Shown in pieces: positions 12,931-23,330 of a stretch of 64,000 bases of DNA. The translations under genes were made by a program, and so were the position numbers. The DNA lies in the NCBI GenBank assembly GCA_020744225.1, contig JAGMWG010000003.1:1426001-1490000 (forward strand). The letters run 5' to 3'. The DNA is from Paraphoma chrysanthemicola. Lineage: Eukaryota; Ascomycota; Dothideomycetes; Pleosporales; Phaeosphaeriaceae. How positions within the stretch are numbered: the stretch's first letter is position 1; each line of letters opens with the position of its first letter. The notes below the pieces were generated by a model that did no database searches, was not told the origin of the DNA, and was given only the letters and a program-made list of their open reading frames with translations.

Positions 12931-14013
12931 TTACAGTGTTGCGTCTGCTTGACTAGGCCCATGATCGTTACCATAACTCGATGCATAAGTTAGTGATGTG
13001 TCGCTGTCATCGAGACCCATGTTTCGCGCAAGTGTAAGGGCAGTATACAGGTAGTCGATCTTGGCGTACTCGGGACTATCGCTGTTGACCTCGCGCGTAT
13101 TGAGCAAAACAATTTCGATGCATGAACCCACCGCGTCTATTGGCCAAGGAGGCCACTCGTGGCGAAATGTCGTCTTTAGCATTTCGTCGGCGTCGGTGAA
13201 TACTTCATGCACGCTTTTGTTGTAGTCGACCTGGGGACGCTCGTGCTCCTGCACAAGCCCAAGTAAGCCGTATACTTTGTCACGGGGATCCGAACATTCG
13301 TTTCTGCTGTAGCGGTCGATGCACGCTTTCAGCCTCCACCATTTATCCGTCCGTGCTGCGTCCAAGAACAAGTTGCAAGCTGCCGGTAGTTTTCCAGGTG
13401 CTGCACGCACACAGGCAGAGCGGATAATATCTGCTTGAATCCAAATGGGTCCACAAACAACGCGAAGATCGGGAGCCAGGAGGACTTCCTGGACTATCCA
13501 CAATCTCGAGAAGTATGCATTCTCAAGTAAGGGCTTGAGTGCATCTTCTTGGCCAGACACAAAATCTTGCGCCGCTTGTATAGTACGCGCCTCACTTCCC
13601 AGCCACATCAGAACTAGACAGCTCTGCTGATATATCCTTGACATGAGCTGGACCTGGTGATTGCGCTCGACAACATTCATTTGATCAATGCTGATTTGGT
13701 CTACCCAAATCCAAGGGCGATGCTTCTTGTTGTACACGTTCGCTGCGAAGTGGCAAAAGAAGTCGTGGAGATTCTGCCCGATCGACAATAGACCATTCTG
13801 AGCAACGTGTAGTGGTATCAGTCGTGAATTGCCTCCCCACGCATAGGAAAGGGCGATGTAAGTCGGGGCGGAATCAAGATCGAACACTGTAATCTCGCAG
13901 GTGTAAAGAGCCGCGTGATCTTCCTTCTCAGTTGGTGATATCCGGAGGAGTCTGACTTCGTCGCGACTCTTTTCAAGGGGCTCATAAGCATATGGTGCTG
14001 CGGACTCCGTCAT
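12931..14013 (-). CDS. HET-domain protein (copy 1 of tandem pair)
   Basis: An intronless 360-residue protein with the HET (heterokaryon incompatibility) domain: RLLRISP near residue 21, IALSYAWGG (53-61), WIWVDQISIDQ (101-111), SRIYQQ, SRLWIVQEV (169-177) and DPRDKVYGLLGL near 235. In other fungi, HET-domain proteins take part in self/non-self recognition and can trigger cell death after hyphal fusion; the domain is TIR-like. At 360 residues it is shorter than many HET proteins and ends soon after the domain, so no separate sensing domain (NACHT, WD40, ankyrin) is present. It is a close paralogue of the gene at 14704-15717 on the same strand, sharing start region and motif order. Confidence 0.88.
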   Translation of the reverse strand: MTESAAPYAYEPLEKSRDEVRLLRISPTEKEDHAALYTCEITVFDLDSAPTYIALSYAWGGNSRLIPLHVAQNGLLSIGQNLHDFFCHFAANVYNKKHRPWIWVDQISIDQMNVVERNHQVQLMSRIYQQSCLVLMWLGSEARTIQAAQDFVSGQEDALKPLLENAYFSRLWIVQEVLLAPDLRVVCGPIWIQADIIRSACVRAAPGKLPAACNLFLDAARTDKWWRLKACIDRYSRNECSDPRDKVYGLLGLVQEHERPQVDYNKSVHEVFTDADEMLKTTFRHEWPPWPIDAVGSCIEIVLLNTREVNSDSPEYAKIDYLYTALTLARNMGLDDSDTSLTYASSYGNDHGPSQADATL

Positions 14014-14703
14014 TGAGCTTGTGTAGCCAGGCTAATGATCCATGGATGGCGCAAGGCTGAGAAGTTGCTATCATGGCCCAATCATGCTGACCGGGGTGAG
14101 AGCGACGCTTTTATGGCAGACCGAGCCTCAATGCAAGCTTAGCCGATAGACAGCACAATAGCGTGCTCAAGTGGCCAATAAGCTGGGAAGGTGGCCTTGG
14201 CGCTGCATGTTGACCGGGTCTGACTAGGCTGTGCGGATCTTCAAAGGCCGGGACAGTGTGAATCAGGCTGAAACTTGAATTCTTGACTGAGCCAGCATTT
14301 CATCGCACAAGACATGGCGTTACTTCCTCGGACTTTGTGTGCGACAAGTCTAGCCCATTTTCGCTGTATATTGGGAAGTACTTTGTCAGACTTAATAGTG
14401 TGTACTCAATCATGGAAGGAGCATTTCTGCAAAGGACAGCCTGCACATATATGAGTGCTACTAAAGCTGCCGACGCTACGAATTATAACAGCTGGGAGGC
14501 TGTCAATTGCTTGCAGAGTCGTTGCTGAGATAGTAGACCTTTGCAAATTTCCTCTCGAGCATCGATCCGACCATCCGCCGAAGGACTGAAGTTTCCAGTT
14601 GAAGATACTCGCCCTAGGTATTGGGGGGGAACACTGTCGGAGGTGACTGGGTAGATTCTAGAAGTGATCTAGCTCGTGGGTCATCTCAATATAAAGACGG
14701 ACG
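14014..14703. other. Spacer between the two HET genes
   Basis: No supported gene. It should hold the promoter of copy 1 and the 3' end of copy 2. The short + strand ORF at 14283-14528 has no recognisable features. Confidence 0.4.
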
Positions 14704-15717
14704 TCAGTGAAGGCTGGTTCCCATCAACTTGTCGGGGCTGTCTTCGTCCACACTCTCGACATTCTCAGAGAAATACTTATGTAGCCATCGCGACACTTTG
14801 AAATCAAAATGCTCGCTCTGAAAAGGGATGTCCATGCTGATAAATAGTGCTGTCGCAGCCGCAATATTTCTCGTATATTCCAGTGGTTGGGCTCTTTTCA
14901 GCGCTCGGACAGCATCTTTGAAAGTCTCAATGGTGCTTTTGCCGTAATCTGGTGAAATAGTGTCCGCATCTTCTACAAGTCCAAGTAATCCGTACACTCT
15001 GTCACGAGGATCGAAGCAATCTTTGGCGCAGTAAGGCATGATGCAATCTGCCAACGTCCTTTTTCCAACGATGCGGTCTAGTAACAGGAATGTAGCTTCT
15101 GGCCGGGAACTACGTAGGTCTTCACTACAGTGCTTCCAGATCACATCGCACTGAAGCCAGACACGCCCGCACAGAAACAGGAGCTCTCGAGCAAGCAGGA
15201 ACTCCTGGACGATCCACAGTCTTGAGAAGTAGCGGTTCTCTAATATTGTCTCAAGTGCGGTCACTGATGGACAGTCCTTAAATTGTTGCGCCGCCTTGAC
15301 TGCTGCTTCGTCGCATCCGAGCCAGGCTATGACGTATTCACACTCTCGATATATGCGCGACATCAGATTCACCTGATGATTCTTCTCCACTATGCTCGAC
15401 TGGTCTATGCTGATTTGATCGATCCACAGCCAAGGACGAGCGTCATTGAGGGAGTCGTTCACTCCGTGGCGTAGGAAGTCGTGCAGATTCTGCCCAATCA
15501 TGATGATTCTGCCATCGGAAGTGTGAAGAGGCACATCTCTTGTTGTTCCGCCCCATTCGTAAGAGAGCGCAGTAAATCCTGGAGCCTTGTCAAGGTCGAA
15601 CAGCTCTAAATCGCAGCGATACGAGGGTCCTGGAGGATCACTGGGTGATATTCGAAGTAGACGGATCTCGTTGCGCGATTTATCCAACGCTGGATAGGAG
15701 TAGGCTTGTAGATCCAT
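14704..15717 (-). CDS. HET-domain protein (copy 2 of tandem pair)
   Basis: A second intronless HET gene of 337 residues from the ATG at 15717 (MDLQAYSY). The frame continues upstream to an ATG at 15810, but those 31 residues are Ser/Thr/Arg-rich and absent from copy 1, so the inner start is preferred. Motifs match copy 1: RLLRISP, TALSYEWGG, WLWIDQISIDQ, NHQVNLMSRIY, SRLWIVQEF and DPRDRVYGLLGL. By eye about half the residues of the HET core are shared with copy 1. The C-terminus diverges from copy 1, suggesting an old duplication with different ends. The role is presumed to be non-self recognition or programmed cell death, but its partner is unknown. Confidence 0.87.
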   Translation of the reverse strand: MDLQAYSYPALDKSRNEIRLLRISPSDPPGPSYRCDLELFDLDKAPGFTALSYEWGGTTRDVPLHTSDGRIIMIGQNLHDFLRHGVNDSLNDARPWLWIDQISIDQSSIVEKNHQVNLMSRIYRECEYVIAWLGCDEAAVKAAQQFKDCPSVTALETILENRYFSRLWIVQEFLLARELLFLCGRVWLQCDVIWKHCSEDLRSSRPEATFLLLDRIVGKRTLADCIMPYCAKDCFDPRDRVYGLLGLVEDADTISPDYGKSTIETFKDAVRALKRAQPLEYTRNIAAATALFISMDIPFQSEHFDFKVSRWLHKYFSENVESVDEDSPDKLMGTSLH

Positions 15718-18072
15718 AGATGTGGTGATCGCTGCCGTGCACGATGTTTGAGAGGTTGTCGAAGTACTGCGCGTACGCAGTCTCGGCGTGTGATGGAACT
15801 CACAGCTCAACCGGCAAAGCCTTTAGCGGGAAACGGGTTGTGAAGAGCAAGAATTTAGCTGAAGTTGGTAAAAGTGGAGAAAAGATGAGGTTGAATGCTC
15901 CGAAGCACACGAGGCTGAAATTGCCAAGCGAAGCCGAGTTGGCCAGCCTTATCATCAAAAGTTGTAGGATGTCTTCGCTATCATGTTTGCGCCTAGGTAC
16001 TCACTGACGTTATTCATCAGTGGTACTGCAGTCTTTTGAGGCTTCGCTATCCCCTCATGCACTTTGCTAAAGGTGCCAGCGATAATCATCGTTGATTGCG
16101 CTCCTGTGTAGCCATGCACAACAAGCCACAGTCCTAACTCCACGACAATGGACGTACACACACGAAGGAGAAGATCAGGAGAAGGTTCAAAGGCTACCAG
16201 AAGCGTGCAAAGTGAGAGTGTCAGCCGGTAAGCCACGCTGATATCGACGACTCAAGCACCAGTCAAACCTTCCCCGTACAGACCCACACACTGCCTTTTT
16301 CCCAAACAGCGGCCAATATACAGTACAGCCGACACGCGTTGATGGCAACGCCAAAAACACACGAAGCCAAAGGCCAGATCGCACTGCCGCATGCCCATCG
16401 CAGCAAAATCATCATCACTCAGCACCACATTACATATCACGCACTCACCAGCCCCCACCTCAGCCGTTCTAACAACGACACGTCTCCGCCTCGGTCTGAC
16501 AAGCACACATATTCCTCCGCCTAGTCCTCGCTACGGGCCTTCCCACCCACACACCAGCCCAATCGAGCCAATATATTACCTCACCCAACGCGTCTCACGC
16601 GTCCGCGCGCTCACCTGATGCTCGATGGACGCGTCGCACCAGTGCATCGGGCGGAGTCGACGCTGACATAAGGCGCGTGTGAGTGGCTGCGGGAAACGCG
16701 TTGGACTGAAGGCCGGACCGGGGTGCGGGTGCAGTAACGTTGATTGGGGCTAGCTGCATGCATTGGGTCTCGGCGAGCGGCCGCCATGACTTTTTTTCTG
16801 ACGTTTGTGATGCAGGTAGGCAAAGTGCATGTGGGCACCCAGCGTTGCTATGCGGTGTAGATTTTTTCTTCCTGCTGATGTAGATGAGGAAGGTGGGGGT
16901 TGGGGTTGGACTTTTGCAGCATCATAAATTTTCTTCGCAGGTTTGTGGGATGGGAACGAAACCTTTAGAGAGAGGTAACGATTTGGGCAGCACAATAGCA
17001 CACAAAGGTGGCTGCACGCTACGCCCGACCATGGTTCCTGGAACAGATGATGGGCCATGATGACGCCTGTGCACGACCACGTTACGAAACAATTACGGCG
17101 CGGCTGAGCGGGGCCCGAAGCTTACATGGCACACACTTCGGTTCTGTAGAGTTTCTTCCACTTCATTCATAACTAGCTGATCTGCCCCAGAGATACCTCT
17201 CCATCAAAAGGACCAGCTGATCTATCGAGTACAGGAACTTCATCGTCGTAGCTCATCGAAGCCCCGTCTTTCAGCCCGTCCTCCGTCCGAATCGATGCCG
17301 TCCTGAGGCAGACCCCGCCATAAGACAAGAGATTAGGGATTAGTCGTTCACGCTTCGAGAAGTCGTTGATCGTTCGTGAAGACCCATAATCCGCAAATCC
17401 GAATACACCGTTGCCTCGCCGACCCATCATAATGTTCGTTATGCCGTCGTGAAAAGGAGATAGAGGGCTCGAGAGCCAGCAAGGAACGCAAGCAACCACG
17501 CTATGCTGCGGGCTCAGAAAGAGAAGCAAAATATGGCTGAGCATCGTATGCCAAAATGTCGAAATGTACAAAAGAGGCTAAGCAATCACAAGGCAGCTTC
17601 CTGTTCGAAAGCTGCCTTGTTGTGGCCAAGGCGGGGCCAGTTCATGCTGACTAGGGCGAAGGTCGAGCACATCGACTCTGCACCTACTGCCCCTCGCCGC
17701 AAAAGCTTGCCTCCAAATTACTGAAATAGAATGGAGAGAAATGTTGTGGTCACATACAACCGTTATCGTCATGAGCCGTCGTACCCAAGAAAAGCAAGAA
17801 ACACGAAAAAGATCTCTGGGGGCCCTCCAAAACTGTCCATGACAGTCCAAAGTAAGATAAGCTGCCAGGTCGAAGGATCGTCGATATGTGAAGGTAAGGC
17901 CGGTATGAACAGACATAAGAAATACTTTTCAGAAGGAGCACATGGCAAGTATATGCTCGCAACGACAAGGACCCCACGCCCCGGTAGCGTGGAAAGAGTC
18001 CTTACTGTCAACGCCCATGATGCAGGTGCAGGTACTGATATGCAACGATCGCATAGGAAAGACAATCTTCGT
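15718..18072. other. Gene-poor stretch with a perfect hairpin
   Basis: More than 2.3 kb without a supported gene. Frames at 16187-16506, 16750-17058 and 17173-17571 have no domains, and their compositions look random. The one clear structure is the inverted repeat at 17588-17620. Confidence 0.45.
17588..17620. repeat. Perfect 12-bp inverted repeat with 9-nt loop
   Basis: Arms ACAAGGCAGCTT (17588-17599) and AAGCTGCCTTGT (17609-17620) are exact reverse complements around a 9-nt loop. No gene overlaps it with confidence. It could be an RNA hairpin, a 3'-end signal or a protein site. Confidence 0.6.
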
Positions 18073-19965
18073 CTAGGAACGCGCGAAAAATGGTGGGTCG
18101 CTGGGTATGGCTGCAAAGCGTTGCTCGAATGAGACGGCCGGCTCAAAGGCATGCGAAGTAGTGGCACGAGGGAACGTGTTACTGGGACGACTTCCGAAGG
18201 GTGAGCCCAAGCGAACCGTTGCCTGACCATAGGCCTCTGCGGGCAATGCAGGGGAGGTCTGAACGGGACTCGGCATTGCTGAAGCGGGGTTCAAGAATGG
18301 GCTGGCCTCATTGCTGGGGGCAGAGGCCAAGGGAAGTCGTCTCGAACCGTCTTTCATGTCCCCTAGACTGAAGCCACGGCTGCGGACGCGGCGGTGGCTA
18401 GACTCTGCAGGCGCGCCGAAGAGCTCATCTACAAAGCTGTTGCCGCGGTTGCGAGCTCTGTCTTCAAAGCTGCTGTTGAGAGCACGGCGCTTGAAAACTC
18501 TTGAGATGGGTCGCGGTGCATGCAGCTGGAAGGGCGATCCGAGACGCGAAGGTTGGTTCGAAGAAGACTGTGCATGCCAAGTCCGGGCATTCGACTGATT
18601 CATGCTGACATCGGTCATCTCAGACATCGTACGGAACGACGATCCAAGCACACTACCAAGACCTAGTCCGAGACCGATGTGCAAGGATTGCGACTTTTGA
18701 TGGGCAGAAGTTCGCACATTCGACCACGTCCTTGGTGCTGGACGAGGTGCAACGCTTGCTAGTTGCGATAAAGGGTTGCCCATTTGCATCGACGGCGCGG
18801 TGCTTGTGGCGAGAGAGAAGTTCATGTCGCGAGTAGAGAAGGTTGTCGAGGCCTGTGAAAATGGAGATGACAATGATGGGGCCCCCTGAGTCGACTCTTG
18901 CGGCGGCGAAGACTGGAAGGGAGAAGGCGACCTTCGCAAGAGACGCTGGTAGTGGGCAGAAAGACTTGGCTTCTGCTTAGCCAAGTCACGCAGTCGCTTG
19001 CGGCATTGCTTCTCAGAGGGGTAGCGCAGGATCGCCCTGCTCGCCCTAGCCACTGGGGTACTGCTGCCACTCTTCAACGGCCTGATCGTGTCGGGAGTCC
19101 CAGATCGAGAGCCATACTGTGTGCTGGACCGAGTACCAAGACGCGTCGGTCGTGGGCCTCCCCACGTCTTGCGAGCCATTCGAGCAACGCGGTGACATAC
19201 GCCATTTGGTGGGACTGTGCCGGGTAGAGCCTTGAAAGGTGTCACGGTAGGATCTTGCAGGTACTTCATGTAAGTCATCCAAAGGTGATGGTCCATATCC
19301 TCGGAGAAAGTCACCCTCATCTTGAGCCTCTTTGCTGGGCGCATAGGCTGGAACGCTGGTAGAGGTGAGGTCGACTGGCCGTACTTCACATCTGGCGAGA
19401 AAGCGAGAAAAGGGTCGGTCATTTCTTCCTCGGGGCTTGTGCAGCTGCCTCCACGCGACATGAACGAGTCGATGCTGCCACGAGACGACATGGACGAGTC
19501 AGAGAAGCCAGAAGATGAGGTTGGTCGGCTCGAAGTTTCGCTCTGGCTGGACTGATCGATATCATTCCAGTCATGGGGTTCGTTGTAGCTCATGACCGTC
19601 CTCATCTGAGCCACGGGTGTTTTTGGTGGGGAGAGCATGCGCGTGTAGTTGAAACCGGGGGACAAATACGCATCATCCTGGATTGGCGCTAACGAGGGCA
19701 GGTCCAACGAGACTTCGGAGTGAAGCTCTGGGGCTTCGATGGTTGGGATAGGTCGCTGGTCTATTGGAAAGTCGACATCGTCGTGGTGCTGCACCATCGT
19801 AGTGCGTCTACGGCGGACCTTTAGCGTCTGGCGCGGTGGTGGCGGCGGTTGGAGCTCTTCCGGCTGCGGCTCTGGCTCTGGTGTTTGTGGAATGTGTCCG
19901 TCCTGATAGTGGAACTGGAAATTCCTCGGGAGGGTGATGGACTGGTGGGGGCGTTCGGAATCCAT
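18073..19965 (-). CDS. Conserved-looking fungal protein of unknown function
   Basis: An intronless 630-residue frame starting MDSERPHQSITLP. The N-terminal 200 residues are Pro/Ser-rich. Two ordered blocks stand out. One (about residues 215-270) has VTFSEDMDHHLW, YLQDPTVTPF and CHRVARMARKTW, with spaced Trp and basic residues. The other (about 310-345) has YPSEKQCRKRLRDLAKQKP followed by HYQRLLRRSPSP. Long Ser-rich tracts follow, with RRVRSRGFSLGDM near 545. The layout looks like a nuclear or cell-cycle regulator with many phosphorylation sites, but I recognise no named family. I recall similar blocks only in unnamed filamentous-fungal proteins, so no function is given. Confidence 0.75.
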   Translation of the reverse strand: MDSERPHQSITLPRNFQFHYQDGHIPQTPEPEPQPEELQPPPPPRQTLKVRRRRTTMVQHHDDVDFPIDQRPIPTIEAPELHSEVSLDLPSLAPIQDDAYLSPGFNYTRMLSPPKTPVAQMRTVMSYNEPHDWNDIDQSSQSETSSRPTSSSGFSDSSMSSRGSIDSFMSRGGSCTSPEEEMTDPFLAFSPDVKYGQSTSPLPAFQPMRPAKRLKMRVTFSEDMDHHLWMTYMKYLQDPTVTPFKALPGTVPPNGVCHRVARMARKTWGGPRPTRLGTRSSTQYGSRSGTPDTIRPLKSGSSTPVARASRAILRYPSEKQCRKRLRDLAKQKPSLSAHYQRLLRRSPSPFQSSPPQESTQGAPSLSSPFSQASTTFSTRDMNFSLATSTAPSMQMGNPLSQLASVAPRPAPRTWSNVRTSAHQKSQSLHIGLGLGLGSVLGSSFRTMSEMTDVSMNQSNARTWHAQSSSNQPSRLGSPFQLHAPRPISRVFKRRALNSSFEDRARNRGNSFVDELFGAPAESSHRRVRSRGFSLGDMKDGSRRLPLASAPSNEASPFLNPASAMPSPVQTSPALPAEAYGQATVRLGSPFGSRPSNTFPRATTSHAFEPAVSFEQRFAAIPSDPPFFARS

Positions 19966-21611
19966 GTTGGTGGTCGAATAGCAGCGGCTTGTGGTAATAT
20001 GCTACCCTTTTCTTGCGAAGGGCCGATTATCTCTAGAGCTCGGTCTCAAAGGTGCTGCAAGGGGGCGGTGAAGCAATTCAAGCAATCGATGCTTTAATTT
20101 GATGCGCGATCCAATCGATTAGGCGATGAGGCAGAATTATGCAGGGCGATCGCTGGAAAGGTCTCGGGAAGCAGCAGTTGTTTGGTACTATGCGAACGCG
20201 ACTGTGCGGCTGCACATGCGTTACACAAGCGATCGGTGTCGTTGCGCCCTTGATAGAGCGGCGAAGCGGTCGCTAGACGTCGCGCACACCGCAAATGCGC
20301 GCTAAAAGGCCCGAATGCTGTCGCAAACGTTGCTGAAGTAGAATATGGTCGGGATGACTCGCTCCAGCGTAGGCGCGTAGCTTGACAGCACTGCGCGGTG
20401 AAGCGGGAAGCGGCAGAGTCGTCAGCGCGAAAGGACAACGTGCTGAGGTAATTAGAAGTCCTCGAGGTACGTGCAGTGTCGCAATGGGGCTGCGGGGACA
20501 CCTGTGTGGGCTGGTGGTGATCGCGGTGGGAGTCCGGCAGCGCGGGCAGAGCAAGCGGCGCCTTACTCCACGGCCATGGGGCGCGCGGAAATAACAAGAT
20601 GGGTCGAAAGAGACGAAGGGACGCAAGGAAACGGTCGTCGTGAAGTTTGCCGAATATCCGTCAGCGCATGGCAGTGCGACGGGCGAGCTCGGCTCGAAGT
20701 CGAAAAAATGTCGTGAAGTCGTGAGGGTGAGGAGGGTGATGCGGTGAGGTTGGGATGTCGGGGCGCCAGCAGGATTGACGGCCGTCTGCCGCTAACTTGG
20801 CGCTAAAGCGGCCCAGAGTGCTAGGCCAGGAATCGTCGATGTCGAGCACGCGAAACACGAAAACAGCTGGCGCCGCAGAATCACTGAACCCGTGTCTCTC
20901 GTCCAACGCTTAGTCGCTGCGGCCCACGCGGTGCTGGTGTTTTGTGCTTGACAACGGCCGGTGCAGCATTCCTGTGTTGTGCCCGTCGCCACACGTGAGG
21001 CGCCTTCCCGAGCAGCTCTCCTGGGGCAGGTGCGAAACCGACGCGACGCGAACGCGTTTTGCGCCTGCACCTAACCCAATCGGAACGGACAATGGTCCGT
21101 GACAACCCCGATCAAGACACCCACGTTGGCCCCTGCATTTGCTGCAACTTGACACGACCGCATTTTCGCCCACTCCCGCTGCCAACGCCATGCGAGCCTC
21201 GCTGCGAGCTTCGCGGGGGTGCACGACGAGCACCTTTCCGCTGCCATTGTTGCTTTTGCTGCTCCGCACGTCTCCACTTGCGGAGTCGAGAACGAGCAGC
21301 GTCGTCCAGTCGAAGTGCGGACCTGCCAGCTGTGCACATGTCACGCGTCAGGGAACACTTTGAGCAGTTCGATTCGTCCCGTCTCTCAATCCTGTGGGTC
21401 CAGTTTCGCGGCTACTGCACAGCCTGGACAAGGTGTCTCTTTCTTGTTGTTGCCAGCAGCTGAACGGCACCAATCCCCCCAGACGGCTCAGAGCGACCGC
21501 GTCGCAATTGCTGGACCCAGTTCGTGGTATTCTACACCGCCGTCACGCAATCACCACAGCCAGGGCCGTTCCACGATCCCGAAGGTATACCACGATCTGG
21601 AGGTCGTTCTA
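19966..21611. other. Gene-free stretch, GC-rich
   Basis: Overlapping short frames on both strands reflect high GC rather than genes. It probably contains the divergent promoter and 5' UTR of the gene at 18073-19965. No repeats or RNA genes were recognised before the transposon fragment at 21612. Confidence 0.45.
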
Positions 21612-21783
21612 ACGAGACCCTGCTTCTCTAGTGCGGGATCGCAACCACACGTCGAGGATCCGCGCTTGGCGCGAAAAACGGCTGCATGCATCTCACATCA
21701 CACGCCAAGACGCTCAATATTCCGACGCGCATGCACGCGTTCTAGTAAAGCTCTACAAAGAGAGCTCTCTTCAGTCATTGGAT
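21612..21783 (-). mobile_element. 5' fragment of a Fot1/pogo-like transposon (copy A)
   Basis: About 170 bases match, with scattered substitutions and small indels, the segment at 26997-27177, both in the same orientation (shared GAGACCCTGCTTCTCTAGTG, CGTCGAGGATCCGCG, TCAATATTCCGACGCGCATG). In copy B this segment runs into the transposase N-terminal region. In copy A similarity stops near 21612, where the DNA-binding region would begin, so this is a solo 5' fragment with stops. It has no coding capacity. Confidence 0.65.
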
Positions 21784-21975
21784 AAGAACTCCATAGTTCT
21801 TTATTCCATACTCTATCTTACTTATGCTACACAAGCACGGTACAGAGGTGTCAGAAATTGAGAACGAACAGGAGCACAACAATTATATCTAATCAACCAT
21901 ACATCATCCATCATTGGATTGGAGGCGAATAATGCTTTATTGTCTCACTTCAATACGTTATAGATTCTAGTTCTA

Positions 21976-23330
21976 CTACGGCAGTGCACAAGACTCTGAG
22001 TTTGTTCCGCTCTCAGGTCCCCATGGTACATCCTGCAGTAAAGCCTGCTGCTGAGCAATATGCCAAACTAGTAAATTCGTAATAATAGCGTGGCCTGCAG
22101 GCTGCGGGTGGAACACCCTCAGAATGCTATCCGGAATGAAGTCGTCAATACCGAGCATTTGACGTCCCCGATATGCAGGATCAGCACCGCTATTATCGTG
22201 CAGCGCAACCTCGAGACTGGTATTCGCTGTCTTGGCGTCTCGCACAAGACTAACAATTTGGTCCTCGAACGAAGTGGTATTTGTGGAGGGCGGGGAGTCG
22301 TCTTGACGTTTGTCAATACTCGTGAAGTCGCCTGCTACAACGCCATCGAATCCGGATTGGTCGGTATTACGGCGGGTCAAGGTAGTGACTCCATTATCCG
22401 TGTCCCATTGGAAGAAAAGGAGACCGTCCCGGTTAGCGTCGGGCTCCCTTGTTGAGCCTTCGCAAAACCGGCCTCGAGTTTTGACGAAATAACTATCATA
22501 GTCGACGAACACAAACTCAGGCCCTGCACGCTCGACGGCAGCTTTAATCGCGGCATTGACGCTAATGACGAGATCATTCATGCGCTTTCGGCGCGCTTGG
22601 TCCAGAAAGTTCTTTTGGATCAAATTGAACCAGAAGGCCCATGTGACACTGTCACAGTTGGTAGAGGCATCGTCGAAGAATCTAGCGTAGCCAGTCCAAA
22701 AGACTTTCCTGTTGGTGTTGAGCTTGCTCTTCAATGCTGCTGTGAGGGCATCATAATTCCCAGGCAGCGTATCATTGACCAGCCGCTCGGTTTTGGTCAG
22801 CTGCTCATCGCAACCCCTATCTCCAGTTGAGGCGAACCATTGGTAAATGCAAGCATTGAGGATATCAACGAGACCAACATCGTTGCCTCCGGAGCTTAAC
22901 GTGATCAAGTCGTATCCTGTCCCAAGCGTCGAAATTTGGCGTTCCAGAATCTGTGGCGATGTGGCGCCAGAGCAAGATAAGTACTCCATGGTCGGCGCTG
23001 GATCGGTTGGCATCTCATCATATCGCTGTAACAGCATTGGATACGAGTTGTCGTATCGGCTGCAGCTTCCAGAATCGCTTAATTTTGCCCCAGCTCCTAT
23101 ACCGGCAGAGCTAGCATTGTTAGCTGCGGTTTTCTCTTGCAAGGACTGAGAGGGTCCTACTAGGAATCACCAATTGCAGCCCACTTTCGTATGAAATCCA
23201 GATCTGTCACATCTGGTTCCTCAGCGGGCGGGCTCTGTCGTTCGAAGACGGAGATTGGCCAAGGCAACGATTGCACAGTTCTTGATTGTAACGCCACGAG
23301 CCCGGCCAGAAAAAGTGAGCCGTGATGCAT
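21976..23330 (-). CDS. Secreted SGNH/GDSL-type hydrolase
   Basis: Two exons: 23330..23161 and 23110..21976, joined by a 50-nt intron (GTAGGA donor, GCTAAC branch, TAG acceptor), giving 434 residues. A simple ORF call starts at 23142 and loses exon 1, which carries the signal peptide (MHHGSLFLAGLVALQS) and the nucleophile motif: splicing creates AAIGDSY/SAGIGAG with Ser at about 56. Other SGNH blocks are present: SSGGND (about 129-134) and FHPQPAGH near 390 with the catalytic His. Several Cys suggest disulfides. The fold hydrolyses esters of lipids, sugars or wall polymers; the substrate is unknown. Secretion points to nutrient or wall-related work. The ATG at 23330 is chosen because it gives a clean signal sequence. 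Confidence 0.85.

Noticed and set aside
15717..15810. N-terminal extension of the second HET gene
   Set aside because: The 31 extra residues are low-complexity and absent from the paralogue; the inner ATG aligns with copy 1.
17173..17571. Minus-strand 132-residue ORF beginning MYISTFWHTMLSHILLLFL
   Set aside because: The hydrophobic start could suggest a signal peptide, but the rest has no pattern, no splice partner and no family resemblance.
20094..20716. Several overlapping ORFs of 70-167 residues
   Set aside because: All are Arg/Ser/Ala-rich, as GC-rich non-coding DNA gives, and none is favoured.
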